From assembly GCF_900187945.1 (NCBI RefSeq), contig NZ_FYEH01000020.1:1-60521 (forward strand): a stretch of 60,521 bases of DNA, written 5' to 3'. Made by a program: the position numbers and the translations under genes. This DNA is from Arboricoccus pini. GTDB taxonomy: Bacteria; Pseudomonadota; Alphaproteobacteria; Geminicoccales; Geminicoccaceae. The notes under the pieces were generated by a model that made no database searches, was not told where the DNA came from, and was given only the letters and a program-made list of their open reading frames with translations. Of the stretch, positions 16,889 to 25,808 are shown one piece after another (position 1 is the stretch's first letter; every line of letters starts with the position of its first letter).

Positions 16889-17991
16889 CTTCTGCGTCGG
16901 AGACAAGGCTCCACCAGCGCCTGGCACGGCTGATCGAGGCGCATGGGCCTTTATCCATGGCCCAGTTCATGGCCCTCGTCCTGGGCGAGCCGCGCCAGGG
17001 TATCTATGCCAACGCTGCCATCGGCAAGGCCGGCCACTTCACCACTGCTCCCGAGATCAGCCAGATCTTCGGCGAACTCGTCGGTCTCTGTCTTGTCCAG
17101 GCGTGGCTGGACCAGGGGCAGCCAGCTCCCTTCGTCCTGGCTGAGGCGGGGCCGGGCAGGGGCACGCTGATGGCTGACCTTCTACGGGCGGCCCGGACTG
17201 TCCCTGACTTCCTGGCCGCCGCCGAATTGCATCTGATCGAGACCAGCGCTCCCTTGCGCACGCTACAGGCGGAATGTCTGGCGCGGGTCTCGCCTGGACT
17301 CCAGCCGCATTTCCACGCCGGCCTCGACACGCTGCCGGTTGATCGTCCCCTCTTTTTGGTGGCGAACGAATTCCTCGATGCCCTGCCCATCCACCAATTT
17401 GTCCGTACGGAGTCGGGCTGGCGTGAACGGGTGGTGGCCCTGGACGAGACCGGCAGCTTCGTCTTCGCGACTGGTCAGGTGGTACCGGCACCGAGCGACG
17501 ATCCAGAGCTGGACTTCCTCGAAGCCTCGCCCGCGCGCGAGGCCTGGATGCAGGCCCTGGCCGCGCGGCTGGCGAACCGGCCGGGCCTCGGCCTTCTCAT
17601 CGATTATGGCGATCTGGCGCTCAAGGGCGAAACCTTGCAGGCGCTCCGCCATCACCAACGGGCCCATCCCTTGGATGACCCGGGCTCGGCCGATCTCTCG
17701 AGCCATGTGGCCTTCGCTCCCCTCGCCATTGCGGCACGGCGGGCTGGCTGCACCGTCCACGGGCCGGTGACCCAAGCGGCCTTCCTCGCAGCTCTGGGCG
17801 GCGCAGCGCGCCTGGCACGGCTGCAGCGGGCCCTGCCTTCGGCCGCAGCGTCGCTCGCGGCCGGCTATGAGCGCTTGACGCATGCCGCAGAGATGGGCGT
17901 TCTTTTCAAGGCGATGGCGGTCACCGGCAGGCAGGCCTTGCCGCCGCCGGGCTTTGCATCAAGCGAGCCGCCGGTGGAGAAGGAGGGATGA
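16885..17991 (+). CDS. SAM-dependent methyltransferase, MidA/NDUFAF7 family
   Basis: Class I methyltransferase of the DUF185 family, whose mitochondrial member NDUFAF7/MidA methylates an arginine of a complex I subunit. Motifs are GPLSMAQFMALVLGEPRQGIYANA (family N-terminus), the SAM site LAEAGPGRGTLMADLLRAA and VANEFLDALPIHQFV. I use GTG 16885 because it gives a GTGA overlap with lgt and a start matching homologues (368 aa). An in-frame ATG at 16843 would add 14 residues of low-complexity sequence. It is coupled with pgeF by a four-base overlap. In bacteria the substrate is not established. Confidence 0.88.
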   Translation: MTSASETRLHQRLARLIEAHGPLSMAQFMALVLGEPRQGIYANAAIGKAGHFTTAPEISQIFGELVGLCLVQAWLDQGQPAPFVLAEAGPGRGTLMADLLRAARTVPDFLAAAELHLIETSAPLRTLQAECLARVSPGLQPHFHAGLDTLPVDRPLFLVANEFLDALPIHQFVRTESGWRERVVALDETGSFVFATGQVVPAPSDDPELDFLEASPAREAWMQALAARLANRPGLGLLIDYGDLALKGETLQALRHHQRAHPLDDPGSADLSSHVAFAPLAIAARRAGCTVHGPVTQAAFLAALGGAARLARLQRALPSAAASLAAGYERLTHAAEMGVLFKAMAVTGRQALPPPGFASSEPPVEKEG

Positions 17992-18818
17992 CGATCGCGG
18001 GCCCGAAGTATGGTGAAATCGGCAGCGGCGAAGGTGGTGCCGGCGCGACGTGGCTGACGGCGCGAAGCCTCGCCGGTCTCAAGAACATTCGCCACGGCTT
18101 CTTCGGCCGTCAGGGCGGGTATAGCCAGGGCGTTTTTGCCGGCCTCAACGTAGGCACCCGCAACGATGACCTGCCGTCGGCGGTGGAAGCCAACCGCGCC
18201 CTGGTGGCCGGCCACATGGGCTTTCCGCCCGCCAGCCTCACCACCGCGCGCCAAGTTCACGGCGTTCGTTGCATCCGCGTCGAGACTCCCTGGCCCGCCT
18301 CGGCGGCACCGGATGCCGACGCTCTCGTCACCGACCGACCGGGCGTTCTGCTTGGGACTCTCACCGCCGATTGCGCCCCCGTCCTGCTGGTCGATCCGGC
18401 GGCTGGCATTGTCGGTGCGGCGCATGCGGGCTGGCGCGGAGCGCTCTCTGGCATCCTTGAGGCGGTCATGCTGGGCATGGTCGAGGCCGGTGCGCTGGCG
18501 GCTCGCATCGTGGCGGCCATCGGTCCCTGCGTCGGTCAGGTGAGCTATGAGGTGGCACCCGAGTTCGAGGCCGAGTTCCTGGCGCATGACGGCGCCTCCG
18601 CCCGCTTCTTCGCTACGGCGTTTGCGGGGGCTAGGCCGCATTTCGACCTTGCCGGGTACTGCGCCTGGCGCCTGGAGCGGGCCGGTGCCGCCTGGGTCGA
18701 GGTGATAGGGCGCGATACCTGTGCTGAGCCCGCGATGTTCTTCAGCCATCGCCGGGCCAGCAAGACCGAGGATCCCAGGCACGGGCTCCAGATCTCGGTG
18801 ATCGGCCGCCTGGAATGA
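17988..18818 (+). CDS. pgeF: Peptidoglycan editing factor PgeF / laccase-domain purine nucleoside phosphorylase
   Basis: 276-aa protein of the YfiH/Cu-oxidase_4 family. Family members act as multi-substrate purine nucleoside phosphorylases or, in E. coli (PgeF), remove misincorporated residues from peptidoglycan precursors. Metal-binding residues are visible in RQVHGVRC, TADCAPVLLVDP and AAHAGWRG, with the C-terminal DTCAEP. The ATG overlaps the preceding stop (ATGA). The lgt-methyltransferase-pgeF order is common in alphaproteobacteria. Confidence 0.92.
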   Translation: MTIAGPKYGEIGSGEGGAGATWLTARSLAGLKNIRHGFFGRQGGYSQGVFAGLNVGTRNDDLPSAVEANRALVAGHMGFPPASLTTARQVHGVRCIRVETPWPASAAPDADALVTDRPGVLLGTLTADCAPVLLVDPAAGIVGAAHAGWRGALSGILEAVMLGMVEAGALAARIVAAIGPCVGQVSYEVAPEFEAEFLAHDGASARFFATAFAGARPHFDLAGYCAWRLERAGAAWVEVIGRDTCAEPAMFFSHRRASKTEDPRHGLQISVIGRLE

Positions 18819-18858
18819 GGCGGACCCAGATAGCGTCTGTCGTGAGAGGAGAAAATCT

Positions 18859-19065
18859 TTGCGCAGCATTCATGCCCTGGGCGCCGTGCCCTTCCTCGCC
18901 ATTCTTGTTGCTCCGGCCTTTTTGAACCGGGTGACACCCTTCGTCTTCGGCGTGCCCTTCCTGCTCGCGTGGCTGATCTTCTGCGTGTTTCTCACCTCCG
19001 GGGTCATGGGGCTCGTCTATCTCCTGGACGACACCAATCGTGACGACGCGGGCGGTCGTCCATGA
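18859..19065 (+). CDS. DUF3311 small membrane protein
   Basis: 68-aa protein with two hydrophobic segments (about residues 6-22 and 30-58), typical of DUF3311. These small proteins are regularly encoded directly before sodium:solute symporters, as here, and may be accessory subunits, though that is not proven. The start is TTG with GAGAGGAG about eight bases upstream. Its stop overlaps the symporter ATG (ATGA), indicating translational coupling. Confidence 0.85.
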   Translation: MRSIHALGAVPFLAILVAPAFLNRVTPFVFGVPFLLAWLIFCVFLTSGVMGLVYLLDDTNRDDAGGRP

Positions 19066-20531
19066 ACGCGGCCCTTCCGATCATCGGTGCGGCAGCCCTG
19101 GGCGCCCTCATTCTCGGCCTGCGGGCGCGTCGCGGCACGGAAATGACGCTCGAGCAATGGAGCGTGGGTGGCCGGAGCTTTGGCGCTGTTCTCGTCTTCG
19201 TCCTGATGGCGGGCGAGATTTACACGACCTTCACCTTCCTGGGCGCCAGCGGCTATGCCTACGGCAAGGGCGCGCCAGCATACTATATTTTCTGCTATGC
19301 CACGCTTTCCTTCGTGATCTCTTATTGGCTGCTGCCGCCGATCTGGCGTCATGCCAAGCGCGTGCGTCTCCATTCACAGCCCGAACTTTTCGACGCCCTT
19401 TATCAAAGCCGCTCCCTGGGCCTGCTCGTGGCCTGCGTCGGGCTCGTGGCGCTCATTCCCTATCTCGTTCTCCAGTTCAAAGGCCTGGGCATTATCGTCG
19501 AGGCAGCATCCTATGGCATCATCAACCCGACGCTGGCGGTTTGGCTCGGGGCGACCCTCCTGACCGCCTATGTCGTGGTTTCCGGCGTGCACGGCTCGGT
19601 CTGGACCGCGATCGTCAAGGATACGCTGATCCTGCTCGTGATTGCGTTCATGGGCTTCTACCTGCCCTATCACTATTATGGCGGCGTCGGCGCCATGTTC
19701 GCCGCGATCGAGCAGGCAAGGCCGGGATTCCTGGCGTTCCCGGCCACGGGCCAGAGCTTCTTCTGGTTCTCCTCGACCACGCTTCTGACAGCGCTGGGCT
19801 TTTACATGTGGCCGCACAGTTTCGCCGCGATCTTTACGGCCGCCGACACCCGGACCTTCCGGCGCAATGCCATCGTCATGCCGCTCTATGCGCTCATCAT
19901 GCTCTTTGCGATCCTGGTGGGATTGGCCGCCATCTTGCAGGTGCCGGGCCTGAACGGTGGCGAAATCGACCTTGCTCTTCTTCGTCTGTCGCTGGCGACC
20001 TTCGATCCCTGGTTCGTCGGCGTCATCGGCGCGGCCGGCGTTCTGACGGCCCTGGTACCGGGCTCGATGATCCTGATCAGCGCCGCCACAGCCTTTGCCA
20101 GCAGCATCTACCGGACATTCGACCGGGGAGCGGACGCCAAGCGCGTTTCGCTCGTCGCGAAGAGCGCGGTGCCGGTGGTAGCCCTGATCGGCGTCTATTT
20201 CACGCTCCAGGGCGGCGACACGATCGTGGCCTTGCTCTTGATGGGCTATAGTTTCGTCACCCAGCTTTTCCCGTCTCTGGTGGCCGGGCTGTCGGGGCGT
20301 CGTCCCCTGACAGCACTGGGCGCCGGCGCCGGCATTCTGGCGGGCGTGGGCGCTGTTGCCTGGACGGTGCTCACGCACCAGACGTTCGCCACCCTGTTCC
20401 CCGGCCTGCCGCAATGGGCCAAGGATTTGAATATCGGTATCGTCGCCCTTGGCCTCAATTTCGTCGTGGCGATCGTCGTGACCTTGCTTCAGCGATTGGC
20501 CGGGAACTATCGGAGGGTGGTCGCAGGCTAG
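19062..20531 (+). CDS. Sodium:solute symporter (SSS family)
   Basis: 489-aa inner-membrane symporter with about 13 predicted helices. The family region is visible in ALIPYLVLQFKGLGIIVEAAS (core of TM5) and VVVSGVHGSVWTAIVKDTLIL. Members of this clade paired with DUF3311 carry monocarboxylates, amino acids or similar organic acids; the substrate cannot be read from sequence. It is co-translated with the small DUF3311 gene. It ends 105 bases before a strong convergent hairpin shared with the gene on the other strand. Confidence 0.92.
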   Translation: MNAALPIIGAAALGALILGLRARRGTEMTLEQWSVGGRSFGAVLVFVLMAGEIYTTFTFLGASGYAYGKGAPAYYIFCYATLSFVISYWLLPPIWRHAKRVRLHSQPELFDALYQSRSLGLLVACVGLVALIPYLVLQFKGLGIIVEAASYGIINPTLAVWLGATLLTAYVVVSGVHGSVWTAIVKDTLILLVIAFMGFYLPYHYYGGVGAMFAAIEQARPGFLAFPATGQSFFWFSSTTLLTALGFYMWPHSFAAIFTAADTRTFRRNAIVMPLYALIMLFAILVGLAAILQVPGLNGGEIDLALLRLSLATFDPWFVGVIGAAGVLTALVPGSMILISAATAFASSIYRTFDRGADAKRVSLVAKSAVPVVALIGVYFTLQGGDTIVALLLMGYSFVTQLFPSLVAGLSGRRPLTALGAGAGILAGVGAVAWTVLTHQTFATLFPGLPQWAKDLNIGIVALGLNFVVAIVVTLLQRLAGNYRRVVAG

Positions 20532-20636
20532 GGGCTTAGCACACGGCTTGCCTATCTGAGCTCTATTAGCCGGAGCGGCGGCCCGGCCCGGCAACGGTGC
20601 GACCGTTGTTTGAGGACAGGCGCGACATGTTGAGCG

Positions 20637-20673
20637 GCTCTGGGATGACCCGCGCTCGCGGTCATCCCAGAGC
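20637..20673. terminator. Bidirectional hairpin between convergent genes
   Basis: A 14-bp stem (20637-20650 with 20660-20673) and nine-base loop, lying in the 169-base gap between the symporter (plus) and the CBS-domain gene (minus). No T-tract on either side, but the position suits a shared terminator. Confidence 0.6.
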
Positions 20674-20700
20674 GTATCTGCGAGAGCTATAGAACAGCGC

Positions 20701-22041
20701 TCAGTCCTTAGCCGGGTCGGCCTTGGGTGCGATCCGCAATTGCTTGAGGTGGTGCTTTTCGCGGCGGACGACCTCGATCTCGAAGCGGCCGATCAGCAGC
20801 TTCTCGCCCTCCTGCGGGATTCGCCTGGCCTCGTGCATCAAGAGGCCAGCCATCGTGGCGGCGTCCTCCTCGGGCAGGTCCCAGTCGAAGCGCCGGTTGA
20901 TGTCGCGCACGGCAACCCCGCCATCGACGAGGACGGCACCGTCGCTCAACAGCTCCAGGCCGGGCACCACGACGTCCTTCTCGTCGGCGATGTCGCCCAC
21001 GATCTCCTCGACGATGTCCTCCAGGGTCACGAGTCCCATCAGCGTACCATACTCGTCGACGACCATGGCCAGATGCGTGCGCCGCTGGCGGAAGGCCAAA
21101 AGCTGCTGCTGCAGCGAGGTCGTGTCGGGAATGAACCAGGCCGGATGCAGGAGGCGAGGATCGAGCTTGGTCGGCGGCTGGTCCCAGCCGCTGCCCTCGC
21201 CGGAGCGATCCGGCTCGGCCGGCAGATCGGCCGCCATCGAGAGCAGATCCTTGGAATGCAGGATGCCGACGATCTGATCGGGATTATCCCGCCAGACCGG
21301 AAAGCGCGTGAAGGGGCTCTCCTTGACGAGCTTGATCATCTCGACCAGTGGCAGGTCGATGTCGATCGTCGTCATGCGGCTGCGATGCGTCATGATCGAG
21401 CCCACCTCGACCTCGCGCAATTCGAGCACGCCGCCCAGCATGTCGCGCTCGGACTTCAGCATCGTCCCCGTGCGGCGTGAGAGCTCGATCAGCCCGCGCA
21501 ATTCGCGCGGGCTGATGCTCTCCTCCTCGTCCATGCTCTTGACGCCGCAGAGCCGGAGGATGCCGGAGGCGGCCTCGTTCAGGAGCCAGGTGAAGGGAAA
21601 GCAGAGCAGGTAGAAGCAGCGCAGCGGCCAGGCGACGAAGAAAGCCATCGTTTGGCTCTCGCGGATGGCGAAGGTCTTGGGCACCTGCTCGCCGATCACG
21701 ATGTGCAGCGAGGAGAAGACGAGGAAACCCACGAAGACGCTGATCGTGTGGATGAGCGTCTCCGAAATATTCGCTCGCTTGAAGACCGGCTCGAGTAGCA
21801 TGGCGACGAAGGGCTCGCCCACCCAGCCCAGGCCCAGGGAGGCCATGGTGATGCCGAGCTGGCAGGCGGCCAGGTAGGCCTCGATCTTGCGATGGATCTC
21901 GAGCATCAGGGCAGCCGTCTGGTGCCCGTTGCGAGCCAGTTCGTCGAGCCGCGAGACCCGTACCTTGACGATGGCGAACTCGGCCGCGACGAAGAACGCG
22001 TTGGCCGCCAGCAGGATGATGATCAGGACGCCGCTCAGCAT
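20701..22041 (-). CDS. CBS-domain membrane transporter/hemolysin-like protein (CNNM/CorC family)
   Basis: 446 aa. An N-terminal DUF21 membrane domain (about 1-190: FFVAAEFAIVKVRVSRLDELARNG region, several helices) is followed by two CBS repeats (about 210-345; MTHRSRMTTIDIDLPLVEMI and AMVVDEYGTLMGLVTLEDIVEEIVGDIADE) and a C-terminal CorC/HlyC domain. Family members are linked to Mg2+/Co2+ transport or efflux; older names call them hemolysins. It lies downstream of aroK-aroB on the same strand, a common alphaproteobacterial arrangement. The true ion specificity is unknown. Confidence 0.9.
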   Translation of the reverse strand: MLSGVLIIILLAANAFFVAAEFAIVKVRVSRLDELARNGHQTAALMLEIHRKIEAYLAACQLGITMASLGLGWVGEPFVAMLLEPVFKRANISETLIHTISVFVGFLVFSSLHIVIGEQVPKTFAIRESQTMAFFVAWPLRCFYLLCFPFTWLLNEAASGILRLCGVKSMDEEESISPRELRGLIELSRRTGTMLKSERDMLGGVLELREVEVGSIMTHRSRMTTIDIDLPLVEMIKLVKESPFTRFPVWRDNPDQIVGILHSKDLLSMAADLPAEPDRSGEGSGWDQPPTKLDPRLLHPAWFIPDTTSLQQQLLAFRQRRTHLAMVVDEYGTLMGLVTLEDIVEEIVGDIADEKDVVVPGLELLSDGAVLVDGGVAVRDINRRFDWDLPEEDAATMAGLLMHEARRIPQEGEKLLIGRFEIEVVRREKHHLKQLRIAPKADPAKD

Positions 22042-22090
22042 CGCGGGTGTTGACCTGACGTGCAGCTGCGAGTGTGTGGGATCGTCTTGT

Positions 22091-23209
22091 TCAAGGTTCG
22101 CCCAGGATTGCCTGCAGTGCCTCGGCCGGCACGCTGCGATCGACGATCGCCTGCCCGATACCTCTTGAAAGGATGAATGTCAGCCTGTTGCCTTCCGTCT
22201 TCTTGTCCCGACCCATGGCCTCCCGCACGGCCTCGGGCGCGAAGGTGAGCCCCAGATCCGCTGCCTGCACGGGCAGGCCGGCCGCGCGCAGATGCGCCAC
22301 GCACCGGCCGGCATCCTGCCCCCGGCAAAGGCCAAGTCGGACGGAGAGGGCGAAGGCCTTGGCCATGCCCAGCGCCACGGCCTCGCCATGCAAAAGCCGG
22401 TCGCCATAGCCGGTCAGGAACTCGTAGGCGTGGGCGAAGGTATGGCCGAAATTGAGGAGAGCCCGCTCGTCGCCCGTCTCCTTCTCGTCGCGGCCGACGA
22501 TCTCGACCTTGACCTTGACGCTGCGGGCGATCGCCTCCGCGCGCACATCGAGATCGCCCGCCATGAAGTCACCAAGGTGGCTCTCCAGCCAGGCAAAGAG
22601 CGCCTCGTCGCGGATGAAGGCGTGCTTGACGAGCTCGGCATAGCCGGCCTTGAGCTCGCGGGGCGGCAGCCCCTCCAGCACTGTGGGATCGACCAGCACG
22701 AAGAGCGGCTGGTGGAAGGCGCCGATCAGATTCTTGCCCTGCCGGCTGTTGATGCCTGTCTTGCCACCTGCGCCGCTATCGACTTGGGCCAGGAGGCTGG
22801 TCGGCACCTGGAAGAAGTCGAGACCGCGCAACAAGATGGCGGCGGCAAAGCCCGCAAGGTCGCCCACGACCCCACCGCCGAATGCCAGAATCGCGGTCTT
22901 GCGGTCGATGCCGCCTGAAAGAATTTCCTCGAGCAGACCCTCGAGAACGCCCATGGCCTTGCTGGCCTCGCCCGCCGGCACCACGACCGGGCGGGCATCG
23001 ATCCCCGCTGCTTGCAGGGAGGCCAGCAGCCTTGCCATATGCGGCGTCACCTCGACGTGGCTGTCGGTGACGACGACCAGGCGACGCGAACGCATCAAGG
23101 GCAGGATCAAGGCTCCCGCCTCGTCGAGCCCGTAGGGCTGGATCAGGAGATCATAGCTTCGCTGGCCCAGAGGCACGCGAAGTCGTCGTTGCGCCGTCAT
23201 CTCGTTCAT
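22091..23209 (-). CDS. aroB: 3-dehydroquinate synthase
   Basis: Second step of the shikimate pathway: NAD- and metal-dependent cyclisation of DAHP to 3-dehydroquinate. The 372-aa protein has the core GGGVVGDLAGFAAAILLRGLDFFQVPTSLLAQVDSGAGGKTGIN region, NLIGAFHQP, GYAELVKHAFI and the metal site in LNFGHTFAHAYE. Its ATG overlaps the aroK stop (ATGA), so both enzymes are made from one coupled message. The length is normal. Confidence 0.97.
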   Translation of the reverse strand: MNEMTAQRRLRVPLGQRSYDLLIQPYGLDEAGALILPLMRSRRLVVVTDSHVEVTPHMARLLASLQAAGIDARPVVVPAGEASKAMGVLEGLLEEILSGGIDRKTAILAFGGGVVGDLAGFAAAILLRGLDFFQVPTSLLAQVDSGAGGKTGINSRQGKNLIGAFHQPLFVLVDPTVLEGLPPRELKAGYAELVKHAFIRDEALFAWLESHLGDFMAGDLDVRAEAIARSVKVKVEIVGRDEKETGDERALLNFGHTFAHAYEFLTGYGDRLLHGEAVALGMAKAFALSVRLGLCRGQDAGRCVAHLRAAGLPVQAADLGLTFAPEAVREAMGRDKKTEGNRLTFILSRGIGQAIVDRSVPAEALQAILGEP

Positions 23210-23829
23210 TCCCCGCTGCCCGCCGCAGCCGCGGCCGCATCACTGGCGCCGGCCAGGACGCCCTTTTCCCGCAGCAAGGCAACGATCTCGGTCGCCATCG
23301 CATCCGCCGATTGGTTGCCGCTCTCGACCACGTGGTCTGCCAGGGCATAGACCGGATGGCGCTCCTCGATCAACGCGGCCAGTGTCTTTGCGGGATCACC
23401 CTTGGCCAGGAGCGGGCGCGTCTGGCGCTTGCGCAGGACGCGCGAGAGCAGGATGTCCAGCTCGGCCTTCAACCAGACCGAGTCGGCTTGACTGAGCACG
23501 AGCGTCCGCGTGGTGTCGTCCATGAAGGCGCCCCCGCCCAGCGACAGCACGATGGGCGGTCCTTCAAGGAGCCGGGCGACCACCCGGCGCTCCAAGTCAC
23601 GAAATTTCTCCTCGCCGAAGCTCTCGAAGATCTCGGGGATCGAGCAGCCGGCCGCAGCGACGATCTCGTCGTCGGCGTCAACGAAATCGGCGTTGGCGAG
23701 GCGCGCGACCCGCCGCCCGACGGACGTCTTGCCGGCTCCCATGAGGCCGACAAAGACGAGTGTCCGGGCCAGGGGCGGTGGCGGTTGGACCGTTCCCTCC
23801 ATCGCCTCTTTCTGCATCGCCTGCGACAT
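23206..23829 (-). CDS. aroK: Shikimate kinase
   Basis: Fifth step of the shikimate pathway: ATP-dependent phosphorylation of shikimate. The 207-aa protein has Walker A (GLMGAGKTSVGRR), the shikimate-binding FVDADDEI and a GGGAFMDD loop. The N-terminal 20 residues before the P-loop are variable and several in-frame ATGs are possible (23829, 23817, 23802); none has a clearly better ribosome binding site, so the start is uncertain by a few codons. It overlaps aroB by four bases. Confidence 0.94.
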   Translation of the reverse strand: MSQAMQKEAMEGTVQPPPPLARTLVFVGLMGAGKTSVGRRVARLANADFVDADDEIVAAAGCSIPEIFESFGEEKFRDLERRVVARLLEGPPIVLSLGGGAFMDDTTRTLVLSQADSVWLKAELDILLSRVLRKRQTRPLLAKGDPAKTLAALIEERHPVYALADHVVESGNQSADAMATEIVALLREKGVLAGASDAAAAAAGSGE

Positions 23830-23982
23830 CAACCTATGCGTTCCCGTTGCCGATGGCGGCCTCCGCCCTCGCGTTTACCATATCCAAGACTGAGCAAAGA
23901 TTGAACGCCATCCAGGCAACCGATATAGAACCGGTCGTGGAGGCCCGATTCAACCGCCTTCGCCAAAGGGAGTGGTCCGGTC

Positions 23983-24114
23983 ATTCGCGGCATTCTTCTC
24001 ATCATCCTGGCGCTGCTGGTTGTGGCCAGCCTCGCTGTCCTGACGATGGTCGACCTGCCAGCGCCTACGCGGCAGGTCGAGGTTCCTATCCCGAGCGAGC
24101 ACTTCGCCAAGTGA
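23983..24114 (+). CDS. 43-aa single-pass membrane protein with probable ATT start
   Basis: Frame coding for 43 residues: an N-terminal membrane helix (RGILLIILALLVVASLAVL), then DLPAPTRQVEVPIPSEHFAK. In this frame there is no ATG, GTG or TTG between the upstream in-frame TAG and the helix. However, an ATT at 23983 has a strong AAGGGAG ten bases before it, so initiation at the rare ATT codon is inferred. The stop overlaps the next gene (GTGA), and that gene overlaps xerD, making a tightly coupled trio. Short proteins with a TM helix and a 'PxxxVEKxIPxxxFP'-like tail occur in other alphaproteobacteria. Function unknown. Confidence 0.6.
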   Translation: MRGILLIILALLVVASLAVLTMVDLPAPTRQVEVPIPSEHFAK

Positions 24115-25808
24115 GTGCCGGGCGGGCTGCCGGTCGTCGTCTCGGTCACCTCGCCATCGCCCTGGCCGCCGCCGGCTTCTGGGCAAGCTCGCTCGGCGCG
24201 CAGCCCCAGCCCCTCTTTCCCGCTCGGCCGTCGACAATGCAAGCGCCGCCCGCCCCGAGGTCGGCGCCGTTGCCGCCAGCAAGCCCTGCTCGGCCGCCGC
24301 CGAGCAGGATCGCGGCCAAGCCCCTGGCTCCCCTTGGACAAGGCCGGGTCGATGCGCTCGACCGGAGTGATCCACTGGCAACCGACCCTTGGGCAGGCGT
24401 CGCGCCAACTGAGGTGAACAGGCTTCTCAAGGCACTGCCGGAGCCGAACGGCTTCACTGCCGCGACCCGATTGCAGCGCCGCCTTCTCCTGGCCACGGCC
24501 CCTGTCGGCGAGGACGGCGACGACGCGTTGCGTCTGCGGATCGCGCGACTGCTGGCAATCGGCGATGTCGAGGCCGCGCGGCTCCTGATCATGCTGGCCA
24601 CAGCCTTGCCGGCCGACGATCCGTTGCGGCAGGATGTGGCCCTGGCATCGGGCGATGGTCGTGCCAGTTGTGATGGCGTCAACGCAATGCGCTACCGGCC
24701 GCCCACCAATGCGCCCCTTACGTTGGAACCGCCGGCCGAGCGAGCGTTGCGTTTGAACAGCCGCCTGGTCTGCATCTGGTTGGCCGATGGCGGCGAGCAC
24801 GCCGCCATCACGGCCAAGATCGCCATGGAGCGGCAAGATCCCAACGCCGCTGGCTATCGTCAGGTCCTCAGTCTGCTGCAGAACGGCGACGTCGCCGGGA
24901 TGCTGCGGCTGGATCCGCCGCTGCGCGATCTGGCCCTGCTATCGCTCAGCGGTAACAAAGCCAGGCTCGCCAAAGGTGCCGTTCCGGCATTGCCGCATCT
25001 CTTGCAGGCGCGCCTGGCCGACAATGACGGGCTCTCGCCCGACGCGCGGCTGGCCGCTGCATTGGCGGCGGCATCGGTCGGCGCCCTGCCGCCCGCGACC
25101 TTGCGAACGACGCTTGCGGCCGACCCCGGGCTCGGGCCGAAGCTGGCGGCGATCGACGATGCCAAGCTCGCCACGGTCAAGGCGGAACGGCTGCGCGATG
25201 CCTGGAAGACCGGCCCCGGAGGCCCGGCCCAGCTCATCTGGGCGCAGGCGCTTAGCCTTGACGTGCAGACGACCGATCCGTCGCTCGAGACCGTGGCCGC
25301 AGCTGAGGCGGCCGTGCCGATCTCGGTTTTGGCGGGCGACCAGGGCCGGCTCACGGCCTGGCGCGCGCTTTTGGCCTTTCTCAGCCGCGATCGCGCCGAT
25401 GTCAGGGCGGCTGCCACAGCACTCGACCCCTATCTCCGGCTTGCCGATGCAGGCCAGGCGGAGGGCGCCGACGCGGCCGATCTTTCGCCGGCCGCCGAGG
25501 CCTATCTGGCGGCGCTGGGCAGGGCCACCGCGTCGGCTGGCTGGCTCAGCGCTCCGTTCGATCAGAGCGAGGGATTGACCCCGGCTCAGGCCGCGGCACG
25601 TGCAGCGCTGGACCAGGCCGTGCTCGCGGGCGGCAAGGCCAGCGTCGCGGCGACGGCGCTGGCGCTGCTGGGCGACAGGCCGGAGAGCCTGCCTCTTGCG
25701 ACCCGCGTCGATGTCCTCTCGGCGCTCAGGCACGCGGGCTTTGCCGCCGATGCCGTCCAACTGGCGGCAGCCTTTCTGATCGCCGAACCGGCGGACCTGT
25801 CCCCATGA
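24111..25808 (+). CDS. Exported hypothetical protein upstream of xerD
   Basis: 565 aa from a GTG that overlaps the preceding stop (GTGA). The N-terminus looks like a signal peptide (basic residues, then HLAIALAAAGFWASSLGAQ), followed by a Pro/Ala-rich linker (about 25-75) and a long Ala/Leu-rich helical domain. Repeated helix pairs such as LRLRIARLLAIGDVEAARLLIML and DARLAAALAAASVGALP suggest a TPR/alpha-solenoid-like fold. Similar xerD-adjacent proteins in Rhodospirillales carry names such as 'antifreeze glycopeptide polyprotein', which say nothing about function. The frame is open upstream of the GTG, but that part overlaps the small protein and the aroK 5' region. Its stop overlaps the xerD start. 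Confidence 0.75.
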   Translation: MSAGRAAGRRLGHLAIALAAAGFWASSLGAQPQPLFPARPSTMQAPPAPRSAPLPPASPARPPPSRIAAKPLAPLGQGRVDALDRSDPLATDPWAGVAPTEVNRLLKALPEPNGFTAATRLQRRLLLATAPVGEDGDDALRLRIARLLAIGDVEAARLLIMLATALPADDPLRQDVALASGDGRASCDGVNAMRYRPPTNAPLTLEPPAERALRLNSRLVCIWLADGGEHAAITAKIAMERQDPNAAGYRQVLSLLQNGDVAGMLRLDPPLRDLALLSLSGNKARLAKGAVPALPHLLQARLADNDGLSPDARLAAALAAASVGALPPATLRTTLAADPGLGPKLAAIDDAKLATVKAERLRDAWKTGPGGPAQLIWAQALSLDVQTTDPSLETVAAAEAAVPISVLAGDQGRLTAWRALLAFLSRDRADVRAAATALDPYLRLADAGQAEGADAADLSPAAEAYLAALGRATASAGWLSAPFDQSEGLTPAQAAARAALDQAVLAGGKASVAATALALLGDRPESLPLATRVDVLSALRHAGFAADAVQLAAAFLIAEPADLSP

